The notes under the pieces: generated by a model
Seen by the model: only the letters and a program-made list of their open reading frames with translations
What the model was told of the DNA's origin: nothing
The model's database searches: none
Assembly (NCBI GenBank): GCA_009763385.1
Contig: CM019823.1
Coordinates: 28,611,668 to 28,675,667 of the forward strand
Source: Coix lacryma-jobi var. lacryma-jobi
Taxonomy: Eukaryota > Streptophyta > Magnoliopsida > Poales > Poaceae
Length of the DNA stretch: 64,000 nt
Direction of reading: 5' to 3'
Made by a program: the position numbers and the translations under genes
Shown: positions 22,972 through 34,254 of the stretch, piece after piece
How the letters are laid out: the number at the start of each line of letters is the position of its first letter
How positions within the stretch are numbered: the stretch's first letter is position 1

Positions 22972-23686
22972 CGACATAATTAGGGATGAAAATGATCGGA
23001 AACGATTGATAGGAGGCTAAATCACTTTCAGTTTCATATTTTTTTTCTCAAAAACAAAATCGATACTATTCTATCGGAAACGAATGTGGCATCGATATTG
23101 TGGTAATTTTGAAAACGACAGTAGTCGATCGGAAAATACATCGACAACGATCGGTATCCATAAGAATGATATCCTGAAATAGATAAACACGCCAAACCGT
23201 AGAATATATGAAGAGCCATATAGCTCGACCATCTCACATGAGAAATAATAAGTAAAGTCACAATTGACAATAAGACCACAAGCTAGACACCACACAGTTC
23301 CATGATGAATTATTAGAGTTTCTTCTCCGGTGGAGGTTGTAAGCTTCCTAAAGATGAACCTCATGCATGTCATCGTCATCACCGGCCACATCTTCCCGTC
23401 CATATTTTGAGAATTCATCCTACATAATTTGTGGTGCATACATACATGTGTCGGTTCTCATACAAGGTAGCGGTAGATGGGTTTCAATAACAAGCCTCAT
23501 ATTAATATCTACGAGTATTTGACTACAAACACAATATATGTAGGTGCAAGACTAGAAGAAAGAACCTTGAGTGTTAGACTGTTTTTGATGGCTCCAAGAA
23601 TCTCCAAATCACCAGACAGTGAAGAAATATTCTTAGATCCTGAAAAATAAAGAACAACATAACATGAGTAAAAATATATTAACTAC

Positions 23687-24358
23687 TTATACAAGGCAAC
23701 AACATGAGGCAACAATTTTCACCTTTTTAGCAGTGATTATCCAATCCTTTGTACAAACAAGTGCTTCTACCATATTAGGATCAAGACGGCTTCGATATGG
23801 ATCAATGACACGGCCACCAGCACTAAATGCCAACTCAGAAGCAACAATAGACATTTGCATTGCCAAAACATCATGAGCCATTAGGGACAGGATAGGATAT
23901 TCATCCTTCTGATTTTTCCACCAAGCTAAAATATCAAATGCATTTTGGTTGGCTTTAGTAACCTTCAATTGAGGTTCCGCTAAATATTTGTCCAACTCAT
24001 CATCCCTTCTCCCTCACCATCTATAAACTAATCTACAGCCGGTGCAGGTGCTCTAGTGTTTTAAGAAGGTTGGGTACAAACATAGCACTGAAACATCTTC
24101 CTTAGAACCCCCATTAAATTTGTCAAGTTCAGTTTGATGCGAATTTCTATATAACTTTCTCAAGTAAAATTCTATTATCCTTCTCTTGAACCTGGGATCA
24201 AGAACATTCGCTATAGCAAGTGCAACATTATACTTGTTCTAGTACTTATTGAACTTCACGGTCATGGCATTTGCCATCTGACAAAGAGTTTGATCACTAC
24301 TATTGCACCAATCAACTAGAAATAGCTTAGTCTCACAAAAACCTCTAAAAAATAGGTT
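23687..24358 (-). pseudogene. hAT transposase C-terminal part
   Basis: The segment ILAWWKNQKDEYPILSLMAH through SAGGRVIDPYRSRLDP and LVCTKDWI is the hAT C-terminal dimerisation domain, normally needed for multimer formation and activity. Upstream on the same strand, YNVALAIANVLDPRFKRRI belongs to the preceding catalytic region. Stops and a frameshift separate the two pieces. Confidence 0.85.
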
Positions 24359-24391
24359 TGTTGTTGGGTATGAAGTACCAGAAAATACCTT

Positions 24392-27352
24392 GTAACATCC
24401 CAAAATTTGCATCAATTTGAAAATAGGCAATATGAATTAATTATGCATTTTATGTGTTGCATAGAACCTAGTTAATAAATTATTTACAAAAGCTAAAATT
24501 AATCCTAGGCCAAAGATCATGTTGATGCATACATGCTGGTGCATATTTTAAATTGTGATGATTTGGATTTACTCAATTTTGGTTTGAATTCAAAAAGGAT
24601 TTGAAGTTTGCTTTTGAAAATCAGATTCTGAAAATGGAAAACCATTTTTTCCTTCTCTTTTTCCCTTTCTCTTCTTTTGGCCCGAGTCAGCTTGGCCGGC
24701 CCGCTCCCTTTCTCTTGCTGGCCTGCCTCCCTCCCCTTTCTTTCCCCTCCCCGTCGGCCCGTGTCTTTCCCTCTCTCCTTCGCCCGCATGGGCCGCCGCC
24801 CGGCCCAACGCCTGCGCGCAGCGCCGCTCCGCCGGCCCAGCCGTCCGCTCGCCGCCCGCACGCGCGCGTCGCTCCCTCTCTCTCGCTGACGACCGGGCTC
24901 CACCGGTCAGTCTCTCAGCGTGCCGCGCTCGCCTTCTCCCTCTCGTATCCGGCTCGACTCCATGGCCGAGATCGAATCCTTCCTCGCTTCGCGTCCTCGC
25001 TTGCCAAATCGACCGAGCCGATCCCCTTATAAGATCCCCGAGAGCCCGCCGCCTCTCCCCACGCATCAAGCTCCTGCTCTCGTGCCCCAAAACGCCGCAA
25101 CCGAGAGCTCCGCACGCCGCAAGATCTCCGCCGCCATCAATCCGACGATTCATCGAGTTTCCGAGCTTGTAAGTGGCACCTCGAGTTTCCCCTTGATCTT
25201 TCGAAGCTAACCGAGAAGTTTTCCCTCTTTTCCCCCCTCGTCTTGGTGCTCTAATCGCTCGCCGTCGCTCTGCAGAGCCCGCCACCCGCCAAGTCGAGCA
25301 ATCCGCCGTCCCCGAGTCTTCTCCGGCGCCATAAACCCCTCTGGTGAGTTCGCCTTGAGCTTCTCTTTCGATTGGATCTTTTCCCGAGGTCTCTACCGCT
25401 CTGTAGCGGAATCCAGAGCCGCGCCGCCGCCTTCCGGCCATGGCGCCGCCGCGCCCTCTTTCTGCTCCGGCGAAAAGCGCCGCCAGCCCTCCCTGATCTA
25501 ATCCCGAGCGTCCATCTCAGATCCGACGCACACCAGAGCTCGATACCCCTTCGTTGCCTGTTTTACAAAAAGAACCTTACACCTTTTTATGCATCAACCC
25601 GCGGTCCTTTTGGGCACTGTGCTCTGAGTCTGCGAAAACTTGCTTCTAAGCCCCTGCGTTTCATCCAAATTGAGGTGCAGTCCAGCCAGATCTGAAATTC
25701 GTTTTAAATCAATTTAAATTCAAAATCAATTTCAGTTTATTTACAGATTTGCCACCAGTTTTAAATGCTTATAACTTCTACGTTTTTAGTCCGATTTAGT
25801 CCGTTCAAGTTGCGTTAGATTCGTTTTGAAAAGATCTATCTATCTGTACAAGAATATCTACTGTTTTCAGTAATTAAAATTTGAGTTAGGTTTAATCTAC
25901 TAATTAAGGTTTTGTAACTTGTTTAGCTTATAACTTTTGCGCCATAATTCCGTTTTTTGCGATCTTCGCGTTTATGTGATCGTGTTGGATCGTAGTTTCT
26001 GTTTTCAAACTTTTTATATTATTTTCTTGCTGTTGGTGTAATGTTCTAATTATAGCTTGTCTGCTTTGCATGATTGTGTTCCGATGATTGTGTGTTGATG
26101 TGGTAATCGAGTATAGACGGTGAGACATACGCTGGTGATCAGGAACCCTTCTACGACAACCAAGAGCAACCAGAGTTCACTGAATCAGGCAAGTATAGCA
26201 TGGGATCCTCCTTGATGTCCTAATAACCATAAATCACTATAAACATCATATGCATGTGTCTACCTTGATGCCCATTTAGACATATCCTAGTTGTTGATCT
26301 TGTGCCTTGTTAAACTTGGTATGCATTGGGTAGAACTATGCTAGTGCTCAAATTAAACTTTGATCATGTGAATCTGAATTTAATGGTATATGCAACTTGG
26401 TAAAATTGGCTTTTATAGCAACATGGTTTAGGAGCTACTATAAGGGATCACCCGGGACAACAGTGCAACCATGGGAGTTATATGGCTCTGACCTTAGCTC
26501 AGTATAAGGACCTTTTCTAGCTTGTTAGAGGTTACCCGAAAGGGCGCATAAGGCGCTTGACGAGCTGGATTTAGGGCGGCTACTTTCACTTTGCCTGCGT
26601 GCCGCAAGGTTGAGAGACCCTTTTTCCCCTTGCCTTAAGACCTAGCGGCCCTAACTTGTTAGACGAACCTTTGAAAGGCTTTGCGTGTATCCTGCCCGCT
26701 CACCTCGGAAGTGTTATGGGAGTAATTAACCCGGGCATCTGGATATCACGACTCATCGGGTAAAGTGTACAACCTCTGCAGAGTGTAAAACTGATATATC
26801 AGCCGTGCTCACGGTTACGAGCGACCTGGAATTCTTATGGTATAGTTGTTGCGTTAATAATGTTTTAATGTGATATTGCTATCTCTTTCTATGGTTTCAT
26901 ATTCACATTGATCACATGTTTAATTGGGATGGTTATTATTGATGCTATCTAATGCCAAAATTGTGCCAACTAAAAGCTACCGCAGTCTAACCAGTGTCAG
27001 CCTTATTTGAGCCTCATGAACCCCATGTTACACTTGTTAAGTACGAGATGTACTTATGCTTGTTTATTTTCTTTCTACTTGGATAAAATCCCGGATGGGT
27101 AACAGATTGCTATGGTAACGACGACTTCCCTGAAGAGTTCTAGACTTGCTGTCAACCAGTCATCTTCCCTGTGATGGAGCTACCGCGAGAGACACTTTAT
27201 TTATCCGCTGCTATGTAAAGTCTTTGAATAATATTCGTTATGTAATAAACATATGTGATGGTACTTCTTAATTTGTGGCTTATGTGTGTGATTGATCTCT
27301 GGGCACACATGAGTTATTGCATTCAATTTTGTTCTTAAAAATTGGGTGTGAC
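24392..27352 (+). mobile_element. Solo LTR, 2.96 kb, inserted in the hAT element
   Basis: A direct repeat ACCTT flanks it at 24387-24391 and 27353-27357. Its ends are GTAACATCCCAAAATTTG and AAAAATTGGGTGTGAC, as in long LTRs of grass Gypsy elements. A TATA-like box (TTATAAGA, about 25027) followed by GC-rich leader-like DNA indicates plus orientation. There is no internal coding region, so it probably arose by recombination between two LTRs. Long open frames in 24590-25440 reflect GC content only. Confidence 0.75.
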
Positions 27353-27389
27353 ACCTTTGTAAGGTCATAGAATCTTTTTAAGAAAGGAA

Positions 27390-27660
27390 TCAAAATATAT
27401 GCCTTCTCCCATGAGCGATACTCTCGTACTTGCGGCGTTCAATGGAAGTGAAACTCTCAAAAGGAGCCTTGTAATACAAAGCGTCCCTCAACATCAAATA
27501 TGTTGAATTCCACCTTGTTGCAACATCAAGTGATAAAGAAGGCTTGGTGTCCAGCCCACACTCAGTAGCACACTTTATGAACTCCTCCCACTGCACTGTT
27601 GACCCCTTAACTGCAACAACACATGCTCTAATCTTTACAGTAGCAATACCAGACGCATTA
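27390..27660 (-). pseudogene. hAT transposase, central fragment
   Basis: KPSLSLDVATRWNSTYLMLR is the conserved hAT motif shortly before the last catalytic residue region. Between this piece and the BED finger only about 20 bp remain where some 300 codons are normal, so the first catalytic Asp is lost. On the other side it is cut by the solo LTR. Confidence 0.82.
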
Positions 27661-27683
27661 TCCTTTTTGGTTGTAAGCTGTTG

Positions 27684-28080
27684 TTATCCCTTCTTTATAC
27701 TGTGATAATTAGCAAGATGAGTCCAAAAACTAGTTGTTCCAAATTTGCTCTCAGCTCTATGTTTACTAGTCTTGTTTTTACACCCTTTGTATTTGCACTT
27801 TGCCCAAAGCTGCTGTTCTGACTTCCCATCCACTCTCTCTGTTACATAGTACTTTTCAAAGTATTGCCATACTTCAGATGTGCTCTTTTTTGCTCTCTTG
27901 CCAACGGGCTGATCCTCACCACCGCTGTCCACATCCACATCGATTGCCTGATCACCATTGGTACCTGGCACTAAACTTCTCCCAGATGAAGGTGTTGCAG
28001 AAGAAGCAGATCGACCAATAGTCTGACTCGCATCTTCACTTGCAGCTGGCACTTTATCTTTGTAACCAGATGGAGTTCCT
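27684..28080 (-). pseudogene. hAT transposase BED zinc-finger exon
   Basis: A Ser/acidic leader and a basic GKRAKK patch are followed by SEVWQYFEKYYV, then CKYKGCKN and FWTHLANYH, which give the C-C-H-H ligands of a BED finger that binds transposon ends. It probably starts at a splice acceptor near 28080 (CATAG then GAACTCC). Upstream to 29078 is non-coding 5' DNA of the element. Confidence 0.85.
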
Positions 28081-29078
28081 ATGAAAAAATAAGTTGATTT
28101 TTTTATTTGAACAAATAACTTATGCTAAAAAAAAGTTGATTTTTTATTAGAACAAATGACTTATGCTGCACCCCAAGTATACAGACTATGAAGAATGCAA
28201 TGACCAATGATTTAATGAATGAGTTCAATCAAGAAAATAGCAGGAAACAACAATAGTTCAGTCAAGTTCATCAAGTATTTAATTACTGAGTAGTGACTTC
28301 AACTTAGTTGCAGATCTAATATCATTACACTCCGGACCTAACATACAAGTAAACAAGCCTAGATAACAATGACCGGATCATAGTCACATATTTTTATTAA
28401 ATGAACATTTAATTAGCTTATCAGGCGATGGTGCGGCTGCTGCTTAGCTTTGAGAGCCGTCCACATCGGCAGGGAGTGGTGGCGGCGGCTCCATCAATTG
28501 CACTCGGTGGCATTGTCAACTGTCAACTCAGAATATGATGATGCCTTTGACGGGATGGACATAATGGCAAGGTTGGTGTCGTCGGCCGCCGTAGGTGCGG
28601 GCGCTCACTAGTCGCTACCCTAGAGGTCTTTCGTGTTCTACTGTTGTTGGTGGCTGACGGATGGAATACCTAATTGGCTGATTGCCTTCTCGATCCTATA
28701 CGGATGAAATTCTTGCCATATACTCCGTAGTTTCTTTTCCAAAAAAAAAAAACTTTGCCTTCTGTGCTTGCTTGTGTGTGCGGATGGGCCTGCTTAGAGC
28801 CTTAGATGTGAGCCAGCTGGACCTAATAAAGTAGTAAAGTATGCATTGTATTGTACTATATGAATCGGTGACGGTAAATTACCGGCTAAATACAGCAATC
28901 TTCGGAAACGATGGAAGAGGGCAAAATCATTTTTGCTTTTGTTTTCGATTACTTTTACCGTTATCATTTTCGTTTTCTCAATTACCGCTACCGTTTTCAT
29001 TTAGGCTTGAAAATTGAAAAAAAAAACTCGAAAACGATTCCCGAAAATTAGAAATTATCATTTTCGTTTTCATCCCTA

Positions 29079-29418
29079 TCGCTAGTCTTGTTGAGTCCAA
29101 CGTTGCGAGTCTTCTAGCCTTCACGTAGTGGGCTTACTGCTTGCAGGCTTTAGTTTTGTTGTAACTCGTGAGTTGGGCTGCTAGCAGCTACTGGGCCGGG
29201 TCCTGGGAAAGTTATTGGGGTCGGCCGAGCCCGACGACATCACCATGGGTCACCTTCAGGCTTCGGTTCGATCAAATCAGACGGTGCCGCAGATATATAT
29301 TTGTCAACAACATTATCGCTTAACCAACCATAGTGACATCATCTTCAAGCGATCATCAGCTTTGTCATCGCCCCGTAGGATTGCCGTCCTGTCAATTTAA
29401 ATTACTGTGCTGCGTTAA
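29079..29418. other. Intergenic DNA without gene
   Basis: This is unique-looking sequence between the hAT end and the next MITE. A 61-codon open frame has no recognisable domain. Confidence 0.4.
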
Positions 29419-29420
29419 TA

Positions 29421-29679
29421 CTCCCTCCATATAGAAAATTGATGACGTTTTGGATATGATCAAACATTTTGAGAATATAAATCATGAATAATTTTTAAGT
29501 TGTTGAGTTTGAAAATATAAAAACCATATGAATGGATTTGTCTTTAAAAATACTTCCATAAATATATATATATATTATTTTTTGATAAATATTTTTTATT
29601 GAGTATAAAGAGAGTCAAAGTTGTACTTGAAAACCATGTCAATGTCCATAACATTATCTATTTTTCTACATGGAGAGAG
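29421..29679. mobile_element. Stowaway-like MITE, 259 bp
   Basis: The ends CTCCCTCCATATAGAAAATT and (reversed) CTCTCTCCATGTAGAAAAAT are flanked by TA at 29419-29420 and 29680-29681. Confidence 0.87.
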
Positions 29680-29681
29680 TA

Positions 29682-30062
29682 AGTTTGCTGCTACAGTACA
29701 TCACATCAGCTGAGTCCAACTACATCAACAGGACCCATAGTTGTACGTGAGGAACAGCTTCCCCGGTGCCTGAGTCCAACTACATCATTCAATTGTCAAA
29801 TCATAAACTAATTAAGTTTTAAAAAATTATCTCGTGATGCAAAGTTATCGTAATATATGTGATTAGTTATTTTTAGTATATATTTAATACTTTATATATG
29901 TGTCTAAATATTTAATATGATGGATGATTTTTTTTTTGATGAGAACTAAACAAGACCAATTATTACTACGGTATGTACTATATCCACCTGCCTGTCCGAC
30001 TACTACTGTCCACTCATCCATATCCTAGCATGAACAAAATTCTACAAGGTAACCTGTATATG
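29682..30062. other. Intergenic DNA, possible MITE remnant
   Basis: AACTAAACAAGACC near 29945 resembles the end of a common grass MITE type, but I could not find the matching other end, so no element is called. Confidence 0.35.
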
Positions 30063-30212
30063 AAGTATTAGGCACCATGGCACTAGTAATAAACAAATCA
30101 CAGAGGCACATCAAGTATTAGGCACCATGGCACTAGTAATAAACAAATTACAGAGGCACAACAAGTATTAGGCACCATGACACTAGTAATAAACAAATTA
30201 CAGAGGCGCATC
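30063..30212. repeat. Tandem repeat, 3 x 50 bp
   Basis: Three nearly identical units start AAGTATTAGGCACCATGGCA at 30063, 30113 and 30163, with only a few substitutions between them. Confidence 0.95.
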
Positions 30213-30231
30213 ACACATAACACAAATTATA

Positions 30232-30465
30232 GGGCTTGCTTGGTTCCTGGCCACACCAAGGTGTGGTAGCGGCCAGAAAGTGCGTCAGATTCGCCATGGT
30301 CTCGCCACACTGACCATATACACTAGAAGACGAGCAGCAGGAGTAAAATGACATCGAAAAAATCTATGGTAGCTAAGACATGAACGAGGACCAAACGACA
30401 GCCTCGATTGATGTAGTGGCCGCAGTTTAGGCATGGCGTGTCGTGACTGTAAGCCAAACACACCC
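30232..30465. mobile_element. Tourist-like MITE, 234 bp (provisional)
   Basis: The ends GGGCTTGCTTGGTTCC and (reversed) GGGTGTGTTTGGCTTA resemble Tourist termini. The flanks do not give a clean 3-bp duplication, so the assignment is tentative. Confidence 0.55.
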
Positions 30466-30976
30466 GTAGTTCAGAAAGAATTAGTGGATCACAGAAGTCC
30501 TTGAACGAACAGAGACAAACTGCAGCTCCATCTAACATCATTATAGCATTAAACACATGAATTCTAGGTATTGACACTAGGTAATAGCAGTCAATGGGCT
30601 TATCCTAGTTTACTTTATGGCACAAATTTGTCATATTTCATTCTGTCACGAAACCTTGGCACGTATGTACTCATATGAGAAGCTAATACCCCAAGTAGAT
30701 TTATGTATTTATTATTTGAACTCTGGATCGAAGTTCCACCAGCAAGCTAAAGAAATGCAGTGAGTAGTATATTTTGCCATAGAATTGTTCAAGCTACATT
30801 TGTTTCGAAAAAAGGAAAAAGAAAATAAATGTTCAAGCTATAAAACTGCATACCACATATATTGCATGCAATGTTGCTCTTAAGAACCTCCTCGAAGTGT
30901 TGTTGTGCCTTGACACCCTCAGTACCAGCTTCCTTTATGTTGATGATAAGGTTAAATTTGAATAAGGCAATTATAG
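30466..30976. other. Intergenic DNA without gene
   Basis: I see no domain, repeat end or coding bias in this stretch. Confidence 0.4.
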
Positions 30977-30978
30977 TA

Positions 30979-31213
30979 CTCCCTCCGTTCATAAAAACAT
31001 ATAATTCTAGCACAGTATTATAGTTTAGTATCTCTAGTTTGATTAATTATAGATTAAAATGTATTAATATTTATGATATCAAATAAATATCATTAGATTC
31101 ATTACGAAATGTATTTTTTTAATAAATTAATTTGGAGTCGTAAATATGAATAGTATTCACTAGAAATTTGTGGTACGAAACTCATAGTTGCATGTTTTGT
31201 TGGACAGAGGGAG
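30979..31213. mobile_element. Stowaway-like MITE, 235 bp
   Basis: The ends CTCCCTCCGTTCATAAAAAC and (reversed) CTCCCTCTGTCCAACAAAAC are flanked by TA at 30977-30978 and 31214-31215. Confidence 0.88.
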
Positions 31214-31457
31214 TATTGTTTTGTAAATTTCTAACATAAAGGGAAGTTACGACTATTACAGAAAAAGTTGCCATTTAAAATCAGCTCGAGAATTTCTACC
31301 TTTTTGTGACTACGAGAATTTCTACCTTTAAAATGTAAATTATTAGTAAATAGTTGTTTATATCTTATTAGTCGCGACATGCATGCATTGAGATATTGGC
31401 TACACTATAAAATATGTTTTACTGCTAGTTTTTCAGCCTAATGACCCCAATACATAC

Positions 31458-32091
31458 TGTTGGGATCACACTTTGCCTTACCCCCGCTCACGCGCAGGGG
31501 ATCAGCGAAGGTGGCCGGTCGTCTAAACTAAACGCAAGGGTACAGGGAAGCAAGAACAGTGATGTTGTGGCTCTATTCTCAAAAAACCGTCCTCCTTACA
31601 CTGTTCACCTCCTGGTATTTATAGGGAATACCAAGGGGCACTGACCAAATTACAGAAGGGTACAAGAAAGATTCCTCTGCGATATACAGCGGAAGGGCAG
31701 AATCGTATAAACACAGTCACTGTAGAAACTCTAGCTTGTCTCCCATATGTCCGCCGCCACCTAGCCTGCGCACATCTTCGCAGGGGCGCGAAGGTTAACT
31801 TCTCAGCTTCGACAGTCGCAAGGCACACGTTCGCTTGCCACCCGTTGAGCTCGACCCTCCTTGCGAAGGTGCGCGGCACGCGCGAGGGTCGTCCCTCGCT
31901 CTTCCCACGCTTCTCTCCTGCAAGAACCGTAAGACGACCCGGAAGCCGAGTTGGTATCCGAGGGTTAGGAAATAAGGCCTGAGGGGCTTATCAAGCGACG
32001 AAGGTTTTCTTAATGGAACGCAGGGCAATGTGAGGGTTTCCTTTTGACTCAGCCTGCGCGACGTCACTGCCTAGGGTTCTTTCCCCCAACA
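31458..32091 (-). repeat. 3' LTR of copy B2, 634 bp
   Basis: On the minus strand it starts TGTTGGGGGAAAG at 32091, next to a purine-rich tract, and ends GTGATCCCAACA at 31458. Its TATA region (CCCTATAAATACC near 31620) matches that of the B1 LTR. The 5' LTR partner would lie beyond 64000. Confidence 0.87.
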
Positions 32092-32104
32092 GTAGCCCCT
32101 CGAT
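32092..32104 (-). other. Polypurine tract of copy B2
   Basis: On the minus strand ATCGAGGGGCTAC directly precedes the 3' LTR, like CTCGGGGGCTAC before the A2 3' LTR. It would prime plus-strand DNA synthesis. Confidence 0.7.
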
Positions 32105-32313
32105 GGCTTGGTTCTAAACACGATCGATCTTTAGGCCCAAGCAGCGCCTTTGTTTGGAAATGAACAGTGTACCTCGGCAGCGACGCCCGCGGCTGCTTGT
32201 GGGCCGGGCCGTTTGTTTTTTGCTTGCGGTGTTTGAGGTCCATCTCGTTTCTTGTGCCGTGATTTTTGGGATCCGTGCCGATTTTGTCGGGTTGGATGGT
32301 TCGTGCATCGGCC

Positions 32314-32321
32314 TATAAATA
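32314..32321 (+). promoter_or_regulatory. TATA box of the B2 additional ORF
   Basis: TATAAATA lies about 150 bp upstream of the ATG at 32471 and reads on the strand opposite to gag-pol. The A2 additional ORF has the same octamer about 142 bp upstream of its ATG (58628-58635). This points to an independent promoter in both families. Confidence 0.6.
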
Positions 32322-32844
32322 GGTGAGGTTGGTGGGCACTTTGAAGTCATGCCATCCTTTTTCTATAGCCAACCTGCTGCTGCGGTTTGCTTTTAGCGAG
32401 GTTTTGTTTTAGTTTGTTTGCGAGGGTTGAGCTAGGCGCTCATTGTTTGAAGTTAGAGTCAGCTAGAGAGATGGCTAGGTTGAAACAGACTGCTCGCGCT
32501 GTGTCTCCGACTGCCTTGGATGAGGGGATAACCTTCGAGTTTGGGCTTAGCCGAGTCTGCAGTTCGGATCTGGCGTCTTATGTCAAGCGAGGTTGGATTG
32601 AGGATGGAAAGGCGAGGAGCAGCGCTGGAGAGACTGTTCCGAAGCCGGAGGCTGACGAGGTTGTTTTATTCGAGGAGTTCTTTGCAGTTGGTCTGCGTTT
32701 TCCGGTTGCTTCCTTTGTGTCTTCTGTTGTGGAGAGGTTCAATTTGAGGTTTCATCAGCTCACACCACACTACTAGAGAACATGCCTTTGGACGATTTGC
32801 AAAATCAGCATTAGTCACGGAAAAATTTGCGCCCGGGACTAGAA

Positions 32845-33080
32845 AGGTCTTTAGCCTCGGTTGGTAACACCACCCGGGGCTAAAGTTCCCCTGCCCAACG
32901 GCTCATTTGTTAGAGGGACCTTTAGTCCCGGTTGGTGTCCCCAACCGGGGCTAAAGATTGACCTTTAGCTCCGGTTGGTGACACCAACCGGGGCTAAAGG
33001 TTTTGCCCCGGTTGCTGTATCCAGCCGGGGCTAAATGTTGGCATTTAGCCCCGGCTAGGAACAAGGGCCGAGACTAAATG
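32845..33080. repeat. Left subterminal repeats of the 5.5-kb transposon
   Basis: Four to five inverted copies of CCCGGTTGGT and ACCAACCGGGGCTAAAG are present. They can pair into several hairpins and are the likely binding sites of the element's own proteins. Similar blocks are at 34255-34375 and 38095-38292. Confidence 0.8.
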
Positions 33081-33350
33081 TCTCTCCCTATATTTGAACT
33101 GTTCTTCCACTTTCTTCAGCCCCTGCCCGGGGCTAGGAGCAAGATTGAGTTCTTGCTTTGCTGCTTGTTTGCTCTCTTCTCCGGTGATTTTTGTTTGTTA
33201 ACATATCTCCGGCGATTGATCTATTTCATCACATCTACGTCGACATCGACTAATTCAAAGGTTACCGCCTTGAGTTTTTCATAATTTTAGCTGCCATATA
33301 TATATTTTGAGTTCATTCACTTGGTAGTTTAAATTAGTACCCTAAAAACA

Positions 33351-33661
33351 AAATGTGACCAGTTTAATTAGTTTATTTTAATTTTTTAGAGAAATAGAGA
33401 TCATTTAAATCATTTGCTTACAAAAAATAGAAATATATAATACTTTAGTTTACAAAATGTGACCAGTTTAATTATTTTATTTTAATTTTTTTGGAGAAAT
33501 AGAAATCAGTTAAATCATTTGTTTACAGAAATTAGAAATATATAATACTTTAGTTTACATAATGTGACCGGTTTAATTAGTTTATTTTAATTTTTTGGAG
33601 AAATAGAAATCAGTTTAATCATTTGTTTACAAAAAGTAGAAATATATAATACTTTAGTTTA
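33351..33661. repeat. Tandem repeat, 3 x about 103 bp
   Basis: Three AT-rich units each contain AATGTGACC, GTTTAATTA, GAGAAATAGA and ATATATAATACTTTAGTTTA. They lie inside the 5.5-kb transposon just before the RNase H1-like ORF. Confidence 0.92.
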
Positions 33662-33685
33662 CTGCTCAACTACAAATGCAGAAGG

Positions 33686-34003
33686 ATGCCTGCTTGGTAT
33701 GTTGTTTTCGAGGGCACCAAGCCACGTATTTACACCAGCTCGGCCGAGTGCAGTCAGTATGTCCTCAAAGTTAAGGGAGCTGTGCATAAAAAGTACAAGT
33801 CCTTTGAGGAAGCTTCTGCAGCTCTAGAGGCTTTCAACTCAAGAATCAACTCAATTCCTACTGCACCTACCCCTACTTTACGTTCCTATCAGGTTGGAGT
33901 GACAGACAGTCCATCTTGTTGGACTGTGATGTGGACAAAATATGCAGGTGTTGTTAGTTGCTTTGGTTGTGGCCAAGTAGATGAGGCTGCACTGTTATCT
34001 TGA
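33686..34003 (+). CDS. RNase H1 N-terminal / viroplasmin-like domain ORF in the transposon
   Basis: An intact frame of 105 codons starts with Met at 33686. Residues 3-48 (WYVVFEGTKPRIYTS, then C-x-QYVLKVKGAVHKKYKSF and EEASAALEAF) match the small domain found at the N-terminus of eukaryotic RNase H1 and in caulimovirus viroplasmin, which binds RNA:DNA hybrids or dsRNA. The RNase H catalytic domain is absent. The rest (a TPTL-rich linker and a Cys-containing end) is unassigned. It may be a captured host fragment or an accessory protein of the transposon. Whether it is transcribed is unknown. Confidence 0.68.
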   Translation: MPAWYVVFEGTKPRIYTSSAECSQYVLKVKGAVHKKYKSFEEASAALEAFNSRINSIPTAPTPTLRSYQVGVTDSPSCWTVMWTKYAGVVSCFGCGQVDEAALLS

Positions 34004-34254
34004 TGTAATAATTAATTAGACAAGTTCAACTGCTACTACTTATATGCCACCAGTGATGCTTATTAAATTTGGGTGTCATGAACTTGTTTATAAATTTGAG
34101 CTAGAAAATTAAATTTGTTGATAAGAATGAGAGATATAATTATGTGATATTTTTACTATGCAATTAACAACATTACAACATATTTATATAATGAAAACTT
34201 ATTATAAAACCTAAAATACTGCAGACCCAAAACATTGGCGGGAGAAACCCCTTC

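Larger units (their letters stand above)
21099..22980 (+). mobile_element. Tat-lineage Gypsy element, family B copy B1 (5' end only)
   Basis: 5' LTR (21099-21731), primer binding site and gag are present in plus orientation. Everything downstream is missing at 22980, where a hAT element begins. Its gag matches the gag of copy B2 at 62860-63962 residue by residue over long runs (for example MAKSFVIIL, NPIELFNCKQ, ILAAVSGLRPGP), so both belong to one family. Confidence 0.88.
22981..29078 (-). mobile_element. hAT transposon, decayed, split by a solo LTR
   Basis: The ends are TAGGGATGAAAATG at 22981 and (reversed) TAGGGATGAAAACG at 29078, a form typical of grass hAT elements. Transposase pieces lie on the minus strand: BED finger (27684-28080), the WNSTYLML region (27390-27660) and the dimerisation domain (23690-24000). 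The catalytic middle is largely deleted. The 8-bp flanks (GACATAAT and TCGCTAGT) do not match, and copy B1 does not resume on the right, so the ends now lie in rearranged DNA. Confidence 0.8.

Noticed and set aside
24590..25441. 283-codon minus-strand frame and overlapping plus-strand frames
   Set aside because: They lie in the GC-rich leader-like part of a solo LTR, with no domain and frames open on both strands through base composition.
29801..29965. MITE with an end like AACTAAACAAGACC
   Set aside because: Only one end is visible and no duplication can be assigned.
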